Notes: generated from the letters alone by a model not told the origin. A stretch of DNA of 30,849 nt from an uncultured Acetatifactor sp. (GCA_910589655.1 CAJUTJ010000023.1:1-30849), one strand, 5' to 3'. Positions 7,313-16,159 are shown, counted from the first letter of the stretch. Numbers and translations are program-made.

Positions 7313-9072
7313 TTAATACAATTTACGGAACTTTCCCGGCGTTACACCGGTACTCTTACTGAAAAAACGGATAAAATTCTGAGCATTTGTGTAATTCAAA
7401 GCAGATGCTATTTCCGCTACGGTCATGGTAGTGTTCAGCAATAATCTTTTGGCTTCCTCCAGTTTATATTCTTCCAGAAAATCACTGAAGCTCTTCCCCT
7501 TCTCTTCCTTTAAACTCTTCCAAATATAAGAAGGGTGCACTTCCATAATTTCCGCGCACTCTGCCAGTGATATATTTCCCCTGTGCTCCCGGATCAACTG
7601 CTCTACATCTTCCAGTATCGAATAAGACCTCTTCTGCATCAGGTTACGGCGGATTTCCAAAATAGGGTCAACCAAATTTTTTTTAATATATCTTCTCTCC
7701 CGCGAAGGCTCAAGGATCTCCAATAAATCATCATACATCTTCCGCAGCCCTTCGGGAAACACTGTTTCCGGATCCACCTTAACCTCCATTGCAGTCAGCA
7801 AAATCGCATTCACAAACCGCAAAGTATATACCATAATCTCATCTTGGTTGCAGTTTCCCTCCGACAGATAACGGAAAAATGCATCGGCAGCTTTATAACA
7901 TTGAACCTTGTCAATATTTTTTATCCCTCCCTGCATTTTCTTCTCATATTCCGCATTGTAAGGAATTCCCGAAGCGGATCCTCCTTCGAAGTAAAAACGA
8001 CAGTCCGTGGGGGCATATTCGGGTGCCGTCCTTTTTTCCTGTTTTCCGGCTTCGGATTTGGTTAAGGCTCTCACACTCTCCTTATATGCCTTGCGGACTT
8101 CCTTGGGATTTGAATGGGTGGCGCTGACTCCCATTAAAATCCGGCAGCCATACACATCCTCGGTATACTTTTGCAGCCCGGTATAGTACTCCTGAATACG
8201 GTCAAATAATAAGGTCTTATCCTCCTCCCCCACAATGGCTATTACGGCACAAGCATTATAGATGGGCGGCAGCCATGCCAGACTTTTCAGATGTTTCGGC
8301 ATTTCTTCTACAATCTTAAGGCAGATAGCATCCTCCTTGACGTTATCCTGAGCTTCATTTTCCTCTCTCAGGTCAAGCACTGCCACCAAAGTGGCATAAT
8401 AGCTCAATGGATGCAGGCCAAACCCCTCTATGTACTCGTCATATTCTTCCCAAAGAGTGACATCCCCCTTGAGAAGACGCATCTCAAACATTTCCTGCAG
8501 CTTATCCTGCTTCTGAAGTATCATTTCCTGCAGCTTCCTGCCGTTCTCCATAAGAACAGTATTGCTCTCTTCCATTTGAATCTGCTTCTCTTCGACCGCT
8601 GCATCCTTTTCCAGTTCCATAACTGCACTCCTCATCAGCCTTTGAAGAGATCGGTAGAACAAATAAGCGGCAGCGGCAAATCCGGTTCCCGTAAACAGCA
8701 TATACACGGCAAAACGCTTCCACAGAAAAGAGTAGTCATAAGTCTCTTCCTCTGCATTCCTCAACGTATTACGGCTCCATTCCCGGTCATCAAACAGCTC
8801 TATACCATCTTCCGAAAATACCCCCCCCGATTAAAACTTTGTGTTTCTGCACATTTATCGGACCGGCCTGCCACAGTCTCCGCCCTGTTGCCGGATCCCC
8901 GTGACACCGTTTCCAAATTCTTAACCGATAGCTCGGAATAGACTACTACTAAGGATACCAAAACCAGCACTCCCAACAGTCCTCCCAATACTCCCAAAAC
9001 CAATTGTTTATATGAAAACCTCTTTCTCTTCCATATCCTTTGTATCAATTCATTCATATTCTTTGACCTCAT
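7313..9072 (-). pseudogene. Membrane-anchored AraC-family regulator, frame broken at a G8 run
   Basis: Two reading frames together make one protein. The first (9072-8800; a start at 9057 is also possible) encodes MNELIQRIWKRKRFSYKQ, a transmembrane helix and the start of an outer segment, then stops. The second continues to 7313 with a second helix (FAVYMLFTGTGFAAAAYLFY), a cytoplasmic coiled-coil and linker region, and a C-terminal AraC DNA-binding domain with two helix-turn-helix motifs (AECAEIMEVHPSYIWKSLK; VAEIASALNYTNAQNFIRFF). The shift falls in eight G at 8828-8821. With nine G (or six) the frame would read through as NRGGGVFSEDGIELF into the second part, about 586 residues. The outer segment is only about 60-70 residues, far shorter than the ~250 usual for YesN-like two-helix AraC regulators, so decay by internal deletion is the other explanation. 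Its likely target is the adjacent sugar importer. Confidence 0.8.
8821..8828. repeat. Homopolymer run of 8 C (G on the coding strand)
   Basis: The run lies exactly at the point where the two frames of the AraC-type regulator change over. Runs of G/C of this length are known slipped-strand hotspots in phase-variable genes, and they are also a common site of sequencing error. Confidence 0.85.
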
Positions 9073-9085
9073 CCTACCTCTTTAT

Positions 9086-9105
9086 GCGTTACACTATTGT
9101 AACGC
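9086..9105. promoter_or_regulatory. Palindromic operator overlapping the AraC-type regulator promoter
   Basis: A perfect inverted repeat GCGTTAC (9086-9092) - 6 bp - GTAACGC (9099-9105) covers the -10 box of the regulator's promoter, which suits repression or autoregulation. The protein that binds it is unknown. Confidence 0.6.
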
Positions 9106-9124
9106 TAAGGCAACAACTTGTCAA
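9096..9124 (-). promoter_or_regulatory. Sigma-A promoter of the AraC-type regulator
   Basis: On the minus strand TTGACA (9124-9119) and TACAAT (9101-9096) are 17 bp apart, near-perfect for housekeeping sigma. It lies just after the stop of the upstream exporter gene and 24 nt before the regulator start, so the regulator can be transcribed on its own. Confidence 0.82.
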
Positions 9125-9151
9125 AGCCTACCTTAAGTTCTCTCGCAATTC

Positions 9152-11038
9152 CTATATATAGTATTGTGCCTGCGCATTCCAAAGCTCACTGTATTTGCCG
9201 CCTTTCTTTAACAGCGCCTGATGAGTTCCCTGTTCAATGACACTCCCTTGATGGAATACCGCAATTTCGTCACAGAACCGGCAGGAGGATAAGCGGTGGC
9301 TGATGTAGATAGCCGTACAATCCGTGATAATATCGTTAAAACGGGTGTAAATCTCATACTCCGAAACAGGATCCAAAGCGGCGGTGGGCTCGTCCAATAT
9401 GACAAACGGCGCATTGCGGTACATACTCCGGGCTATGGCAATCTTCTGTTCCTCTCCTCCTGAAATTTCCACTCCCTCTTCACTGTACAAGTCCTTGTAA
9501 AGCTTTGTCTCCAGTCCGGCAGGCCGTTTGCGCAGCCATTCGGATAATCCGGCTTTTTCCAGACAATCCCGTACCAGTCCGGCATCATAACCGGCTCCCG
9601 CCGCCACATTCTGCCCCAGTCCAAGGGAAAGAAGCCTGAAATCCTGAAACACCACCGAAAAAACGGATAAATACTCCTGATAATCATACTTTCTGATATC
9701 AATACCGTTTAACAGAATTTTCCCCTCCGTAGGATCGTATAGCCTGCAGAGCAGCTTAATAAACGTGGTTTTTCCCGAACCGTTCTGCCCTACTACCGCC
9801 AGCCTTTTACCCACCTTAAATTTCATATTCACATGGCGCAAGGCATATTCCGAGGCGTTGGGATAGCAAAAGCCCACATCCTGAAACTCTACCTCATAAT
9901 CTCTGTCGTTCCGCTTTTCCACGGTCAGGGAGCCTCGATACATCTCATTGGGAATCTCCAGAAATTGAAAGATTCTTTGTAAAAAGAAAGCATTGGTTTT
10001 CGCCTCCTCGACTACATTAAGAACAGCCGCCGCCCCGTTCGCTATAGAATTAACCGCGCCTACATACTGTGTCACACTGCCCACCCCGAAGGCTCCGAAC
10101 CATGCTTTCAGACAGACATACAGATAGATAAACCCCGTCATCATATGAGACAACACGGCATCTCCCGCCCTGCAAAAGCCTTGGATTCTCAAAAACAGCA
10201 TCTCCCGCCGCTCTATCTCGTTTATACTGAATACCTTTAGCTCTTCATCCCCATAAATATCCTGCCTGTATATCCTCATATCCAGCGCACTCTCCGTTTT
10301 ATCGTAGAGACCTACGCCATACTGCCAATAATGCCGGTTCGCCGCCTTTCCGTGTTCGCTATAGGCCAGAATATCCGCCCTTTCCCGCCTGCTGAAGAAA
10401 GGGCGAAATAAAACCGTGAGTAGTATAACTGCCGCCGCTCCTATCATCCCCAGCTTCAGTCCAATGCTTCCCTGATATTGCTCTGCCACCGGCCGCGTAA
10501 ACAAGGAATAGGATAAAAGAATTCCGCCCCCTATCTGAAAGATTGCTCTAAAGAGCTGTTCCAAATGTATTATATACGTATTCATGCCGTTACCCATGTG
10601 GTCATTGCTCTGCTCTATCTGATTCAGCAGATCAAGAGTCGCAGGATCATCCATCTTCTCAAAATCTATCTCCAACAGCTTTTTCCCGTATATTTCTTTG
10701 GTATGGAGCATATTAAAACTATGCTCTTCCACCTTTTCCCATCGATACAAGATAAGGGCCAAAAGAGAAAAAAGCGCTGATACTGCCAAGAGCAAGATCA
10801 CCCACCGGGTCAGCATCTCCGGTCTCCGGGCACCCGCCAGTTCATCTAAAAACCGTGCGGAGAAATACAGGGTAATATAGGGGGAGGCTGTCTGGCTCCC
10901 TTTGCAGAATGCCGTGCTAAGCAAATATTTCGGATAATGCCGCCATAACAGTCGAAAAGTGCGGATATATAATTTTCCTGTCTCTCTTGCAGAAAACCTT
11001 TCCTGAGCGTTTTTCGATATATCTCTAGTCTTCTCCAT
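9152..11038 (-). CDS. ABC exporter half-transporter (fused membrane and ATPase domains), second gene of pair
   Basis: A 628-residue protein. ATG 11038 is chosen because GAGGGGAAAGAAC precedes it; a longer frame from 11101 lies inside the upstream gene. The N-terminal ~340 residues are a divergent ABC_membrane domain with about five to six helices. The nucleotide-binding domain follows (from about 385) with Walker A VVGQNGSGKTT, Q-loop VFQDFRLL, signature EISGGEEQKIAIARS, Walker B FVILDEPTAALD and H-loop YISHRLSS. The first 14 nt overlap the preceding exporter gene, so the two are made together and probably form a heterodimer. There is no peptidase C39 domain. The substrate (peptide, lipid or drug) is not visible; the LytTR two-component genes upstream suggest a peptide or cell-envelope stress connection. 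Confidence 0.9.
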   Translation of the reverse strand: MEKTRDISKNAQERFSARETGKLYIRTFRLLWRHYPKYLLSTAFCKGSQTASPYITLYFSARFLDELAGARRPEMLTRWVILLLAVSALFSLLALILYRWEKVEEHSFNMLHTKEIYGKKLLEIDFEKMDDPATLDLLNQIEQSNDHMGNGMNTYIIHLEQLFRAIFQIGGGILLSYSLFTRPVAEQYQGSIGLKLGMIGAAAVILLTVLFRPFFSRRERADILAYSEHGKAANRHYWQYGVGLYDKTESALDMRIYRQDIYGDEELKVFSINEIERREMLFLRIQGFCRAGDAVLSHMMTGFIYLYVCLKAWFGAFGVGSVTQYVGAVNSIANGAAAVLNVVEEAKTNAFFLQRIFQFLEIPNEMYRGSLTVEKRNDRDYEVEFQDVGFCYPNASEYALRHVNMKFKVGKRLAVVGQNGSGKTTFIKLLCRLYDPTEGKILLNGIDIRKYDYQEYLSVFSVVFQDFRLLSLGLGQNVAAGAGYDAGLVRDCLEKAGLSEWLRKRPAGLETKLYKDLYSEEGVEISGGEEQKIAIARSMYRNAPFVILDEPTAALDPVSEYEIYTRFNDIITDCTAIYISHRLSSCRFCDEIAVFHQGSVIEQGTHQALLKKGGKYSELWNAQAQYYI

Positions 11039-12863
11039 GTTCTTTCCCCTCTTTGTAGTATTTACTCTGAATTTCAAATAATTCTGCGTATTTTCCGCCA
11101 AGCTCCATCAGTTCTTCATGTGTGCCTTCTTCCAGAATTTCTCCGTCCCCCAGAAGAAGCACTCTGTCGCAGAAACGGGTGCTTGCCAATCTGTGGGAAA
11201 TGAAGACAGCCGTACTTCCCTCTGTTAATTCCGCATACCGTTCATAAAGATCCCTCTCAGCCAAAGCGTCCAAGGCCGCTGTGGGTTCATCCAGCATCAT
11301 CACCGGAGCTCCCTTATACAGCATCCTTGCCAGCATAAGCCGCTGCAGTTCCCCTCCCGACAGTTCCAGCGCTTCCTCGGGATAAACCTCTTTTCCCAGT
11401 TTTGTATGGTATTGATCGGAAAACCGTTCAATCCGCTCCTTCATTCCCGCCAGCTCCGTACAGCGCCGTACTCTTTCCATATCCGGAGTATGGGACTGGG
11501 CTATATTTTCCGCAATAGAGCCTGCAAGAAGGGAAAAATCCTGAAATACGGCGCCGAACAATTTGTAGTAATCCTCTCTGTTATACTCCCGTATATTGAC
11601 GCCGTTGAGCAGAACTTCTCCGGAATCCGGGTCATATAAGCCGCACAGAAGCTTAATCAAAGTAGTCTTGCCTGCGCCGTTCAGCCCCACCACCGCCAGC
11701 TTTTCCCCCGCTCGTATTTTCAGGTTAAAATGCTCTAAAACAGGTTTCTCAGCGTTTGGATAGCGGAAGGTTACATCCCGGATTTCAAATTCACACAGTT
11801 CACCGGGTTTTTGTTTCAGCTCCTTACCTCCTTCAAATGAAAACGGCTCTTCTATCCCACAGAACTCGCGCACATTGGATATTTCCAGACTATGCCTGTA
11901 AAGATTCTCCACACCGAATAAAATTCTCGTCACCTGATCGGTAAATCCCGATGCCGCCGTAAAATAAAGCAAGAATTCCGATGCGGATAATCCCCCCTGT
12001 ATGGTAACTCCCAGCAGATAGGCATATAAGACTCCGTTGCGCAGCAGATCTAGCAGTATTTTAATGGCATCTGCCGCAAAATCATTTTTCTGGCTGCGCA
12101 CACTGAAATCCCTAATCAGCCGCTTTGCGTCTCTTTCAATATCCCAGAGCCACTCCTTCATTCCGAATATTCGGATATCCTTAGCCATTTTTGTACTTTT
12201 TGCACAATTGTAAAAATAATCTGCCTTTCGCAAGCCCTCCGCCTCTTCTTTACGGTGCAGATAACCCCACCGTTCAAAGCTCCGGGTCATCCCAAAACTC
12301 ATCACTGTAATCAACAATGTCACCGCAATCAATATCGGTTTTACTTCCATCATCAAAAAAAGATAAATGAGAAAGCAAATGCCGTTTTTCATAATTTCAT
12401 ACAGCGTCTCCCAATATTTTTCCGAAGCGCTGACATTGTTTATGACTGCCTTGCGGGCATTTACTCTTCTGTCCTGAAATTCCTGTTGAAACAACAGGGG
12501 ATACGAGCAGCCTCCCAGCTTTCTGTTTACTTCCCGGATTAAGCTCATACGCACCTGTATCCTGCCCGCAAATATAACGGTCTTCACATATTTTTCCAGA
12601 CCGTTAAATCCAATCATTGCCAATGAAAAAAATAATATTACAAGCAGCATTTTCCGGAAAGAGTCGTGTGCCTCCACGCACCGTAGAAAAGAGGGCGCCA
12701 TATAAAGTGTTGTCACACTGACCGCCACTCCCGCTGCCGTCTCGATCCCCAACAGCCATAACACACTGGGAAATTCCGCGGCATGGCGCACCATATACAA
12801 AAGGTTGCTCCCAAGGCCGTACTCCGGTTTCTTCTGCTTTTTTCCGCCTTCATTTTTTTTCAT
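11025..12863 (-). CDS. ABC exporter half-transporter, first gene of pair
   Basis: A 612-residue protein of the same layout: a membrane domain (about 1-320, helices such as LLVILFFSLAMIGF and FLIYLFLMMEV), then an ATPase domain with Walker A VVGLNGAGKTT, Q-loop VFQDFSLLAG, signature ELSGGELQRLMLARM, Walker B VMMLDEPTAALD and H-loop FISHRLAS. ATG 12863 is chosen because GTGGAGG lies 7 nt upstream. Both ATPase sites of the pair look catalytically intact (Glu after Walker B in each), unlike heterodimers with one degenerate site. It follows the sensor kinase gene by about 180 nt that contain candidate LytTR direct repeats, and it overlaps the second exporter gene by 14 nt. Confidence 0.9.
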   Translation of the reverse strand: MKKNEGGKKQKKPEYGLGSNLLYMVRHAAEFPSVLWLLGIETAAGVAVSVTTLYMAPSFLRCVEAHDSFRKMLLVILFFSLAMIGFNGLEKYVKTVIFAGRIQVRMSLIREVNRKLGGCSYPLLFQQEFQDRRVNARKAVINNVSASEKYWETLYEIMKNGICFLIYLFLMMEVKPILIAVTLLITVMSFGMTRSFERWGYLHRKEEAEGLRKADYFYNCAKSTKMAKDIRIFGMKEWLWDIERDAKRLIRDFSVRSQKNDFAADAIKILLDLLRNGVLYAYLLGVTIQGGLSASEFLLYFTAASGFTDQVTRILFGVENLYRHSLEISNVREFCGIEEPFSFEGGKELKQKPGELCEFEIRDVTFRYPNAEKPVLEHFNLKIRAGEKLAVVGLNGAGKTTLIKLLCGLYDPDSGEVLLNGVNIREYNREDYYKLFGAVFQDFSLLAGSIAENIAQSHTPDMERVRRCTELAGMKERIERFSDQYHTKLGKEVYPEEALELSGGELQRLMLARMLYKGAPVMMLDEPTAALDALAERDLYERYAELTEGSTAVFISHRLASTRFCDRVLLLGDGEILEEGTHEELMELGGKYAELFEIQSKYYKEGKEHGED

Positions 12864-12940
12864 ACCAACCTCCACGATTCCGCTCTGCTGCGTCTTTGAA
12901 TAAGACCATCCTATCACAATAAAAAAAGACATGGTGTTCC

Positions 12941-12972
12941 GGTGACGAAATACATGCCTCAGGTGATAAATG
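12941..12972. promoter_or_regulatory. Candidate LytTR operator: direct repeats 21 bp apart
   Basis: Plus-strand GGTGACGAAAT (from 12941) and GGTGATAAAT (from 12962) are near-identical and start 21 bp apart, so they lie on the same face of the helix. Paired direct repeats with this spacing are how LytTR regulators bind. The site is about 80-100 bp upstream of the exporter start and the response regulator gene is close by. The match is by layout, not by a confirmed consensus. Confidence 0.45.
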
Positions 12973-12988
12973 ACATTTTTGTAAAGAA

Positions 12989-13020
12989 CAATTTATGAAT
13001 TGGTGCAAGTCCGGAAGAAT
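12989..13020. repeat. Dispersed repeat, copy 1 (GAAT(T/C)GGTGCAAG family)
   Basis: A 32-bp segment with core ATGAATTGGTGCAAGTC. It matches 17535-17566 with four differences and shares its first half with 17458-17487. It lies between the kinase and exporter genes. Function is unknown. Confidence 0.75.
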
Positions 13021-13046
13021 GCTGCTCTTGGGACGGCTTTGATTAG

Positions 13047-13706
13047 CTATTGGGGCAAAAGTATCTCCGTGGTAAAGGCTCCGTCCTCGCTGTTACGGCT
13101 GATGTAACCTTGGCAGCGGTCCACAATCGTGTCAATTCTGACCAATCCGTAACCATGTCCCGACCCTTTCGTGGTCAGGAAGCGTTTTCCTACCTTCTGT
13201 TGTTTGTTCAATGCGGTAGTATTGGTAAATGACATATAGAGCTGCGTATTCTTCATATCCATATAGACACGGATCAGCCTTTCTTCCTTAGGAAGCTGCA
13301 TACACGCCTCTATGGCATTGTCAAAAAGATTGCCTATAATAATACACAAGTCAATTTCCGTTGTGGACAGAGCCACCGGCACATGGGCATCCGCCTTCAC
13401 TGCAATATCCTTCGATCTGGCAAGAGATATTTTACTGTTGAGAATCACATCCGTCATCCTGTTCCCCGTCTTTAACACGGTGTCCACGGCGTTTAAGTCA
13501 GCGGCAAGTTCCTTCAAGTACCGCTTCAGCGCCTCCAGATCCCCTTGCTCCGCATATCCGTTCAAGACTTGAATATGGTTGCGGTAATCATGCCGCCATC
13601 CTCTGGTCTGGCGGTACATATTTTCCACCTCATCATAGTGTACCGCCAACAGATCATTTTGATACTTCGCTATTCTCTTGTCAATCCATTTTTCCCAAAA
13701 AAACAT
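13047..13706 (-). CDS. Short GHKL sensor histidine kinase without membrane sensor
   Basis: A 219-residue protein with start 13706 (AGAGGTG 6 nt upstream). It has a coiled N-terminus, then the AgrC/CitA-like phospho-acceptor box WRHDYRNHI with His39, and a GHKL ATP-binding domain with the N box GNLFDNAIEAC (Asn126, Asn130) and G box GSGHGYGL (181-188). Related kinases usually carry five to seven membrane helices ahead of the H box; here only about 38 residues precede it, with no hydrophobic segment. It must therefore sense something inside the cell or act through a partner such as the downstream ABC exporter. It lies 72 nt after the LytTR response regulator gene, in the same direction, and the two are the evident phosphorelay pair. 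Confidence 0.88.
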   Translation of the reverse strand: MFFWEKWIDKRIAKYQNDLLAVHYDEVENMYRQTRGWRHDYRNHIQVLNGYAEQGDLEALKRYLKELAADLNAVDTVLKTGNRMTDVILNSKISLARSKDIAVKADAHVPVALSTTEIDLCIIIGNLFDNAIEACMQLPKEERLIRVYMDMKNTQLYMSFTNTTALNKQQKVGKRFLTTKGSGHGYGLVRIDTIVDRCQGYISRNSEDGAFTTEILLPQ

Positions 13707-13778
13707 TCCGCACCTCTATCGAGCACATCAGCATCGTGCCTTCCCTAAATATCCACGCCTTCCCTAAAATCTCATCCG

Positions 13779-14474
13779 CTAAAAATATTCAATGAAAGCA
13801 CGATTCAGCCCCTCGTAATGCTTTCTGGAAAGAGGCAGCGTCGTACCGTCCTTTAGGGTTACTTCTGTGCGGGTGCACTTTTTCACCGACTGAATATTTA
13901 CAATATAAGAACGGTGTATGCGGTAAAACCGTTCGTCCAAAAGCTGTTCCAGCTGGCTCAATGTCCGCTTGACGCTGTAATCCTCCCCGCCGTGGAGAGT
14001 TACATAATTGCCCATAACCTCCAGATACCGTATCTCAGACAGCGGAATCCGGACAATGCCTTCGGGCACTGTCAGTGTCATCTCTCTTTCTTGATTTTTG
14101 ATCCGCTCCAGAGCGCGCTCCAGCACAGCACATAATTTCTCTTCCGTAACCGGCTTTAACAGATAATGCAGCGCTTCCACGTCATAGCCCTGTGCGATAT
14201 AATCCGGATACCCTGTCACAAAGACAATCTGAATCCGTGATCCCATCTGTCTGAGCTTCTGTGCCAGATCAATTCCGCTTAAGCTCTTCATCTCAATGTC
14301 CAGAAACAACACATCAAAATCCCGGTCTTCCTCATAGGCAAATAAAAAAGCCTCCCCCGAAGGAAAGCCTTCTATCATGAGCTGCAGACCGGCCTTCCGA
14401 TTCCACTTCCGTATGATAGCCTCTATGTAATCAATGTCTTCCTTCCTGTCGTCGCAGATTGCAAATCGGTACAT
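13779..14474 (-). CDS. LytTR-family response regulator
   Basis: A 231-residue protein. The receiver domain (1-120) has the acidic pair Asp8/Asp9, phospho-acceptor Asp59 in VLFLDIEM, a conserved Thr in FVTGY and Lys in LLKPV. The LytTR DNA-binding domain (about 135-231) has the family landmarks RIPLSEIRYLEVMGNYVTLHG and FYRIHRSYIVNIQSVKK. Such regulators (AgrA, VirR, LytR types) bind paired direct repeats. The neighbouring kinase and the exporter genes with repeats at 12941-12972 make the exporter the likely target. The ribosome binding site is weak (GGGAG, distant). Confidence 0.92.
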   Translation of the reverse strand: MYRFAICDDRKEDIDYIEAIIRKWNRKAGLQLMIEGFPSGEAFLFAYEEDRDFDVLFLDIEMKSLSGIDLAQKLRQMGSRIQIVFVTGYPDYIAQGYDVEALHYLLKPVTEEKLCAVLERALERIKNQEREMTLTVPEGIVRIPLSEIRYLEVMGNYVTLHGGEDYSVKRTLSQLEQLLDERFYRIHRSYIVNIQSVKKCTRTEVTLKDGTTLPLSRKHYEGLNRAFIEYF

Positions 14475-14648
14475 AATCTATGTCTTTCTCCCTGTCTTTT
14501 CCAGCCCGTTTCCCATGAAACCCCTCATTGCCAGTCCGGCGGAAGGCCGGATTGGCGGACTGCATATCTGTGCTCCCCTTGAGTCCCTTCCGGTGCAAAC
14601 ACCAAGCTCAAGAGGAACACAACAGTAAAGCAGCCCGCAATCCCGCCT
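14475..14648. other. Gap with an inverted repeat upstream of the two-component genes
   Basis: CAGTCCG (14532-14538) and CGGACTG (14556-14562) form a 7-bp stem enclosing a G/C-rich loop (GCGGAAGGCCGG). It follows the germination gene stop on the minus strand and could be its terminator, but no T-run follows. No promoter for the two-component genes is called. Confidence 0.4.
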
Positions 14649-16079
14649 TTACTTTTTCAAAGACTCCGGCAGCCTGCGGCGGATCAATCGGTTTTTCAAT
14701 TCTTTCCAGTTAAAGGGAATCAACGGATAAATATAGCTCGTCTTTGCCACCGTCTTATTACATGCGACGGACAATACGGTAAGCAGAATTCCCGCAATAT
14801 ATCCCCACAGTCCAAACCATTGTGTCAGCAGCAGATTAATGATTCTCATAAATTTCAGGGCATAGCCCAGCTCGTAATTCTGCTGGGTATAATTGGCCAC
14901 AGCCACAAAAGCCATATACAGCATAACCTCCGCGGAAAACCAGCCGCTGTTCACCGAGAACTCTCCCAGCACCAGAGCCGCCAGCACACTCAGCGGTGTG
15001 CTTAACATATTGGGCGTATTTACCGCCGCCAATTTCAGCCCGTCTATGGCAAGCTCCAAAATCAAAAACTGCCAGATTAGCGGTACATTCGGCTCCTCTT
15101 TCAGCAATATAAAGGAAAAACTGTCGGGCACCCAATGGTCATGATTGACCAGCAGCAGAAAGGTAGGCGTCAAAATATAAGTCAGAACAGAAATCAGTAA
15201 TCGCGCAATACGCAGATAAGTTCCCGTTATGGGCGGAAAATAAAAATCGTCCGCCTCCTCCACCACATCAAAAATAGTAGTGGGCAGAATCATAGCCGAC
15301 GGAGAATTATCCACCAGTATCACGATATTTCCTTCCAAAACCTGAGCCGCTGCCGCATCCGGTCTCTCCGTATACTTAAACTTCGGAAAGGGATTAAACC
15401 ACTTCCTCTGATAAAGGCATTCTGCCAGAGATTCCTGATTCATGGTGAGGGCATCCACCGATATTTCATTGATTTTGCGTCTGACTGCCTCTAAAAACTG
15501 ATGATCCACCCTTTTATCCATATAGCACAATACAATATCCGTGCGGGAGCTTTCTCCTGCATTCAGCATTTCCATGCACAGATCCGTACTGCGGATCCTG
15601 CGGCGGATCAACGCGGTGTTGAAGACCACCGTCTCCACAAAACCATCCTTGGAACCTCTTAATACCTTGTCCTTCTCCGGCTCTTCCACCCCTCTTGCAG
15701 GATAAGTGCGCGCATCAATCAGCAAAGCCTTACTATAGCCGTCGATGAGCAGAACAAACATGCCGGACAGCAGGGAATGAACCATGGTGTCAAACCGATC
15801 CTCCACATCCACTTCCACATAGGGAGTGAACTGCTTGGAAATACCATGCATATCCTGAGGCATTTTATCCGGTGTCAAATCCATAAAATACTGCAGCAGC
15901 TTCTGTAAAAGATCGTCTTTACAGAAGCCGTCCACCAGATACATGCAGGCCTCCTTCCCGCCCACATGAATCACGCGGTAAATAATATCAAAATTGCGGT
16001 CTACATCCAACACCCGATTCAGGTATTCCATATCCGGTGCCAGAGAACCGCTTATTTGCTTCTTCGTCTCTTCGCTCAA
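14649..16079 (-). CDS. GerA-family spore germination protein (A subunit)
   Basis: A 476-residue protein. TTG 16079 is chosen because AAGGGGAG lies 7 nt upstream; the TTG at 16085 is too close. The N-terminal cytoplasmic domain (about 1-240) carries family motifs such as SVDALTMNQESLAECL and WFNPFPKFKYTERPD. The membrane part (about 245-450) has GNIVILVDNSPSAMILPTT, FDVVEEADDFYFP and several helices (LLISVLTYILTPTFLLLV; LLLTQWFGLWGYIAGILLTVLSV). GerAA-type subunits form, with B and C subunits, the nutrient germinant channel in the inner spore membrane. No GerB or GerC gene is next to it, so it works with subunits encoded elsewhere or as a stand-alone clostridial type. No clear sigma-G promoter was identified in the 80-nt gap upstream. 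Confidence 0.9.
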   Translation of the reverse strand: MSEETKKQISGSLAPDMEYLNRVLDVDRNFDIIYRVIHVGGKEACMYLVDGFCKDDLLQKLLQYFMDLTPDKMPQDMHGISKQFTPYVEVDVEDRFDTMVHSLLSGMFVLLIDGYSKALLIDARTYPARGVEEPEKDKVLRGSKDGFVETVVFNTALIRRRIRSTDLCMEMLNAGESSRTDIVLCYMDKRVDHQFLEAVRRKINEISVDALTMNQESLAECLYQRKWFNPFPKFKYTERPDAAAAQVLEGNIVILVDNSPSAMILPTTIFDVVEEADDFYFPPITGTYLRIARLLISVLTYILTPTFLLLVNHDHWVPDSFSFILLKEEPNVPLIWQFLILELAIDGLKLAAVNTPNMLSTPLSVLAALVLGEFSVNSGWFSAEVMLYMAFVAVANYTQQNYELGYALKFMRIINLLLTQWFGLWGYIAGILLTVLSVACNKTVAKTSYIYPLIPFNWKELKNRLIRRRLPESLKK

Positions 16080-16159
16080 ACCCAAACTCCCCTTCCGGCA
16101 ATCTATTTGCTTTCATTATTTCCAAAAGGGAGTTTCTTATTCTATATTCAGATGCTATA

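Noticed and set aside
12864..12932. A 23-residue hydrophobic start (MSFFIVIGWSYSK) before the first exporter, as a possible signalling peptide
   Set aside because: It is simply the in-frame extension of the exporter gene, has no stop or export motif, and the ribosome binding site supports the start at 12863.
14475..14530. A 12-codon frame (MGNGLEKTGRKT) just before the response regulator as a leader peptide
   Set aside because: A ribosome-site-like GAGGGG precedes it, but there is no regulatory codon pattern and no terminator pairing to support attenuation.
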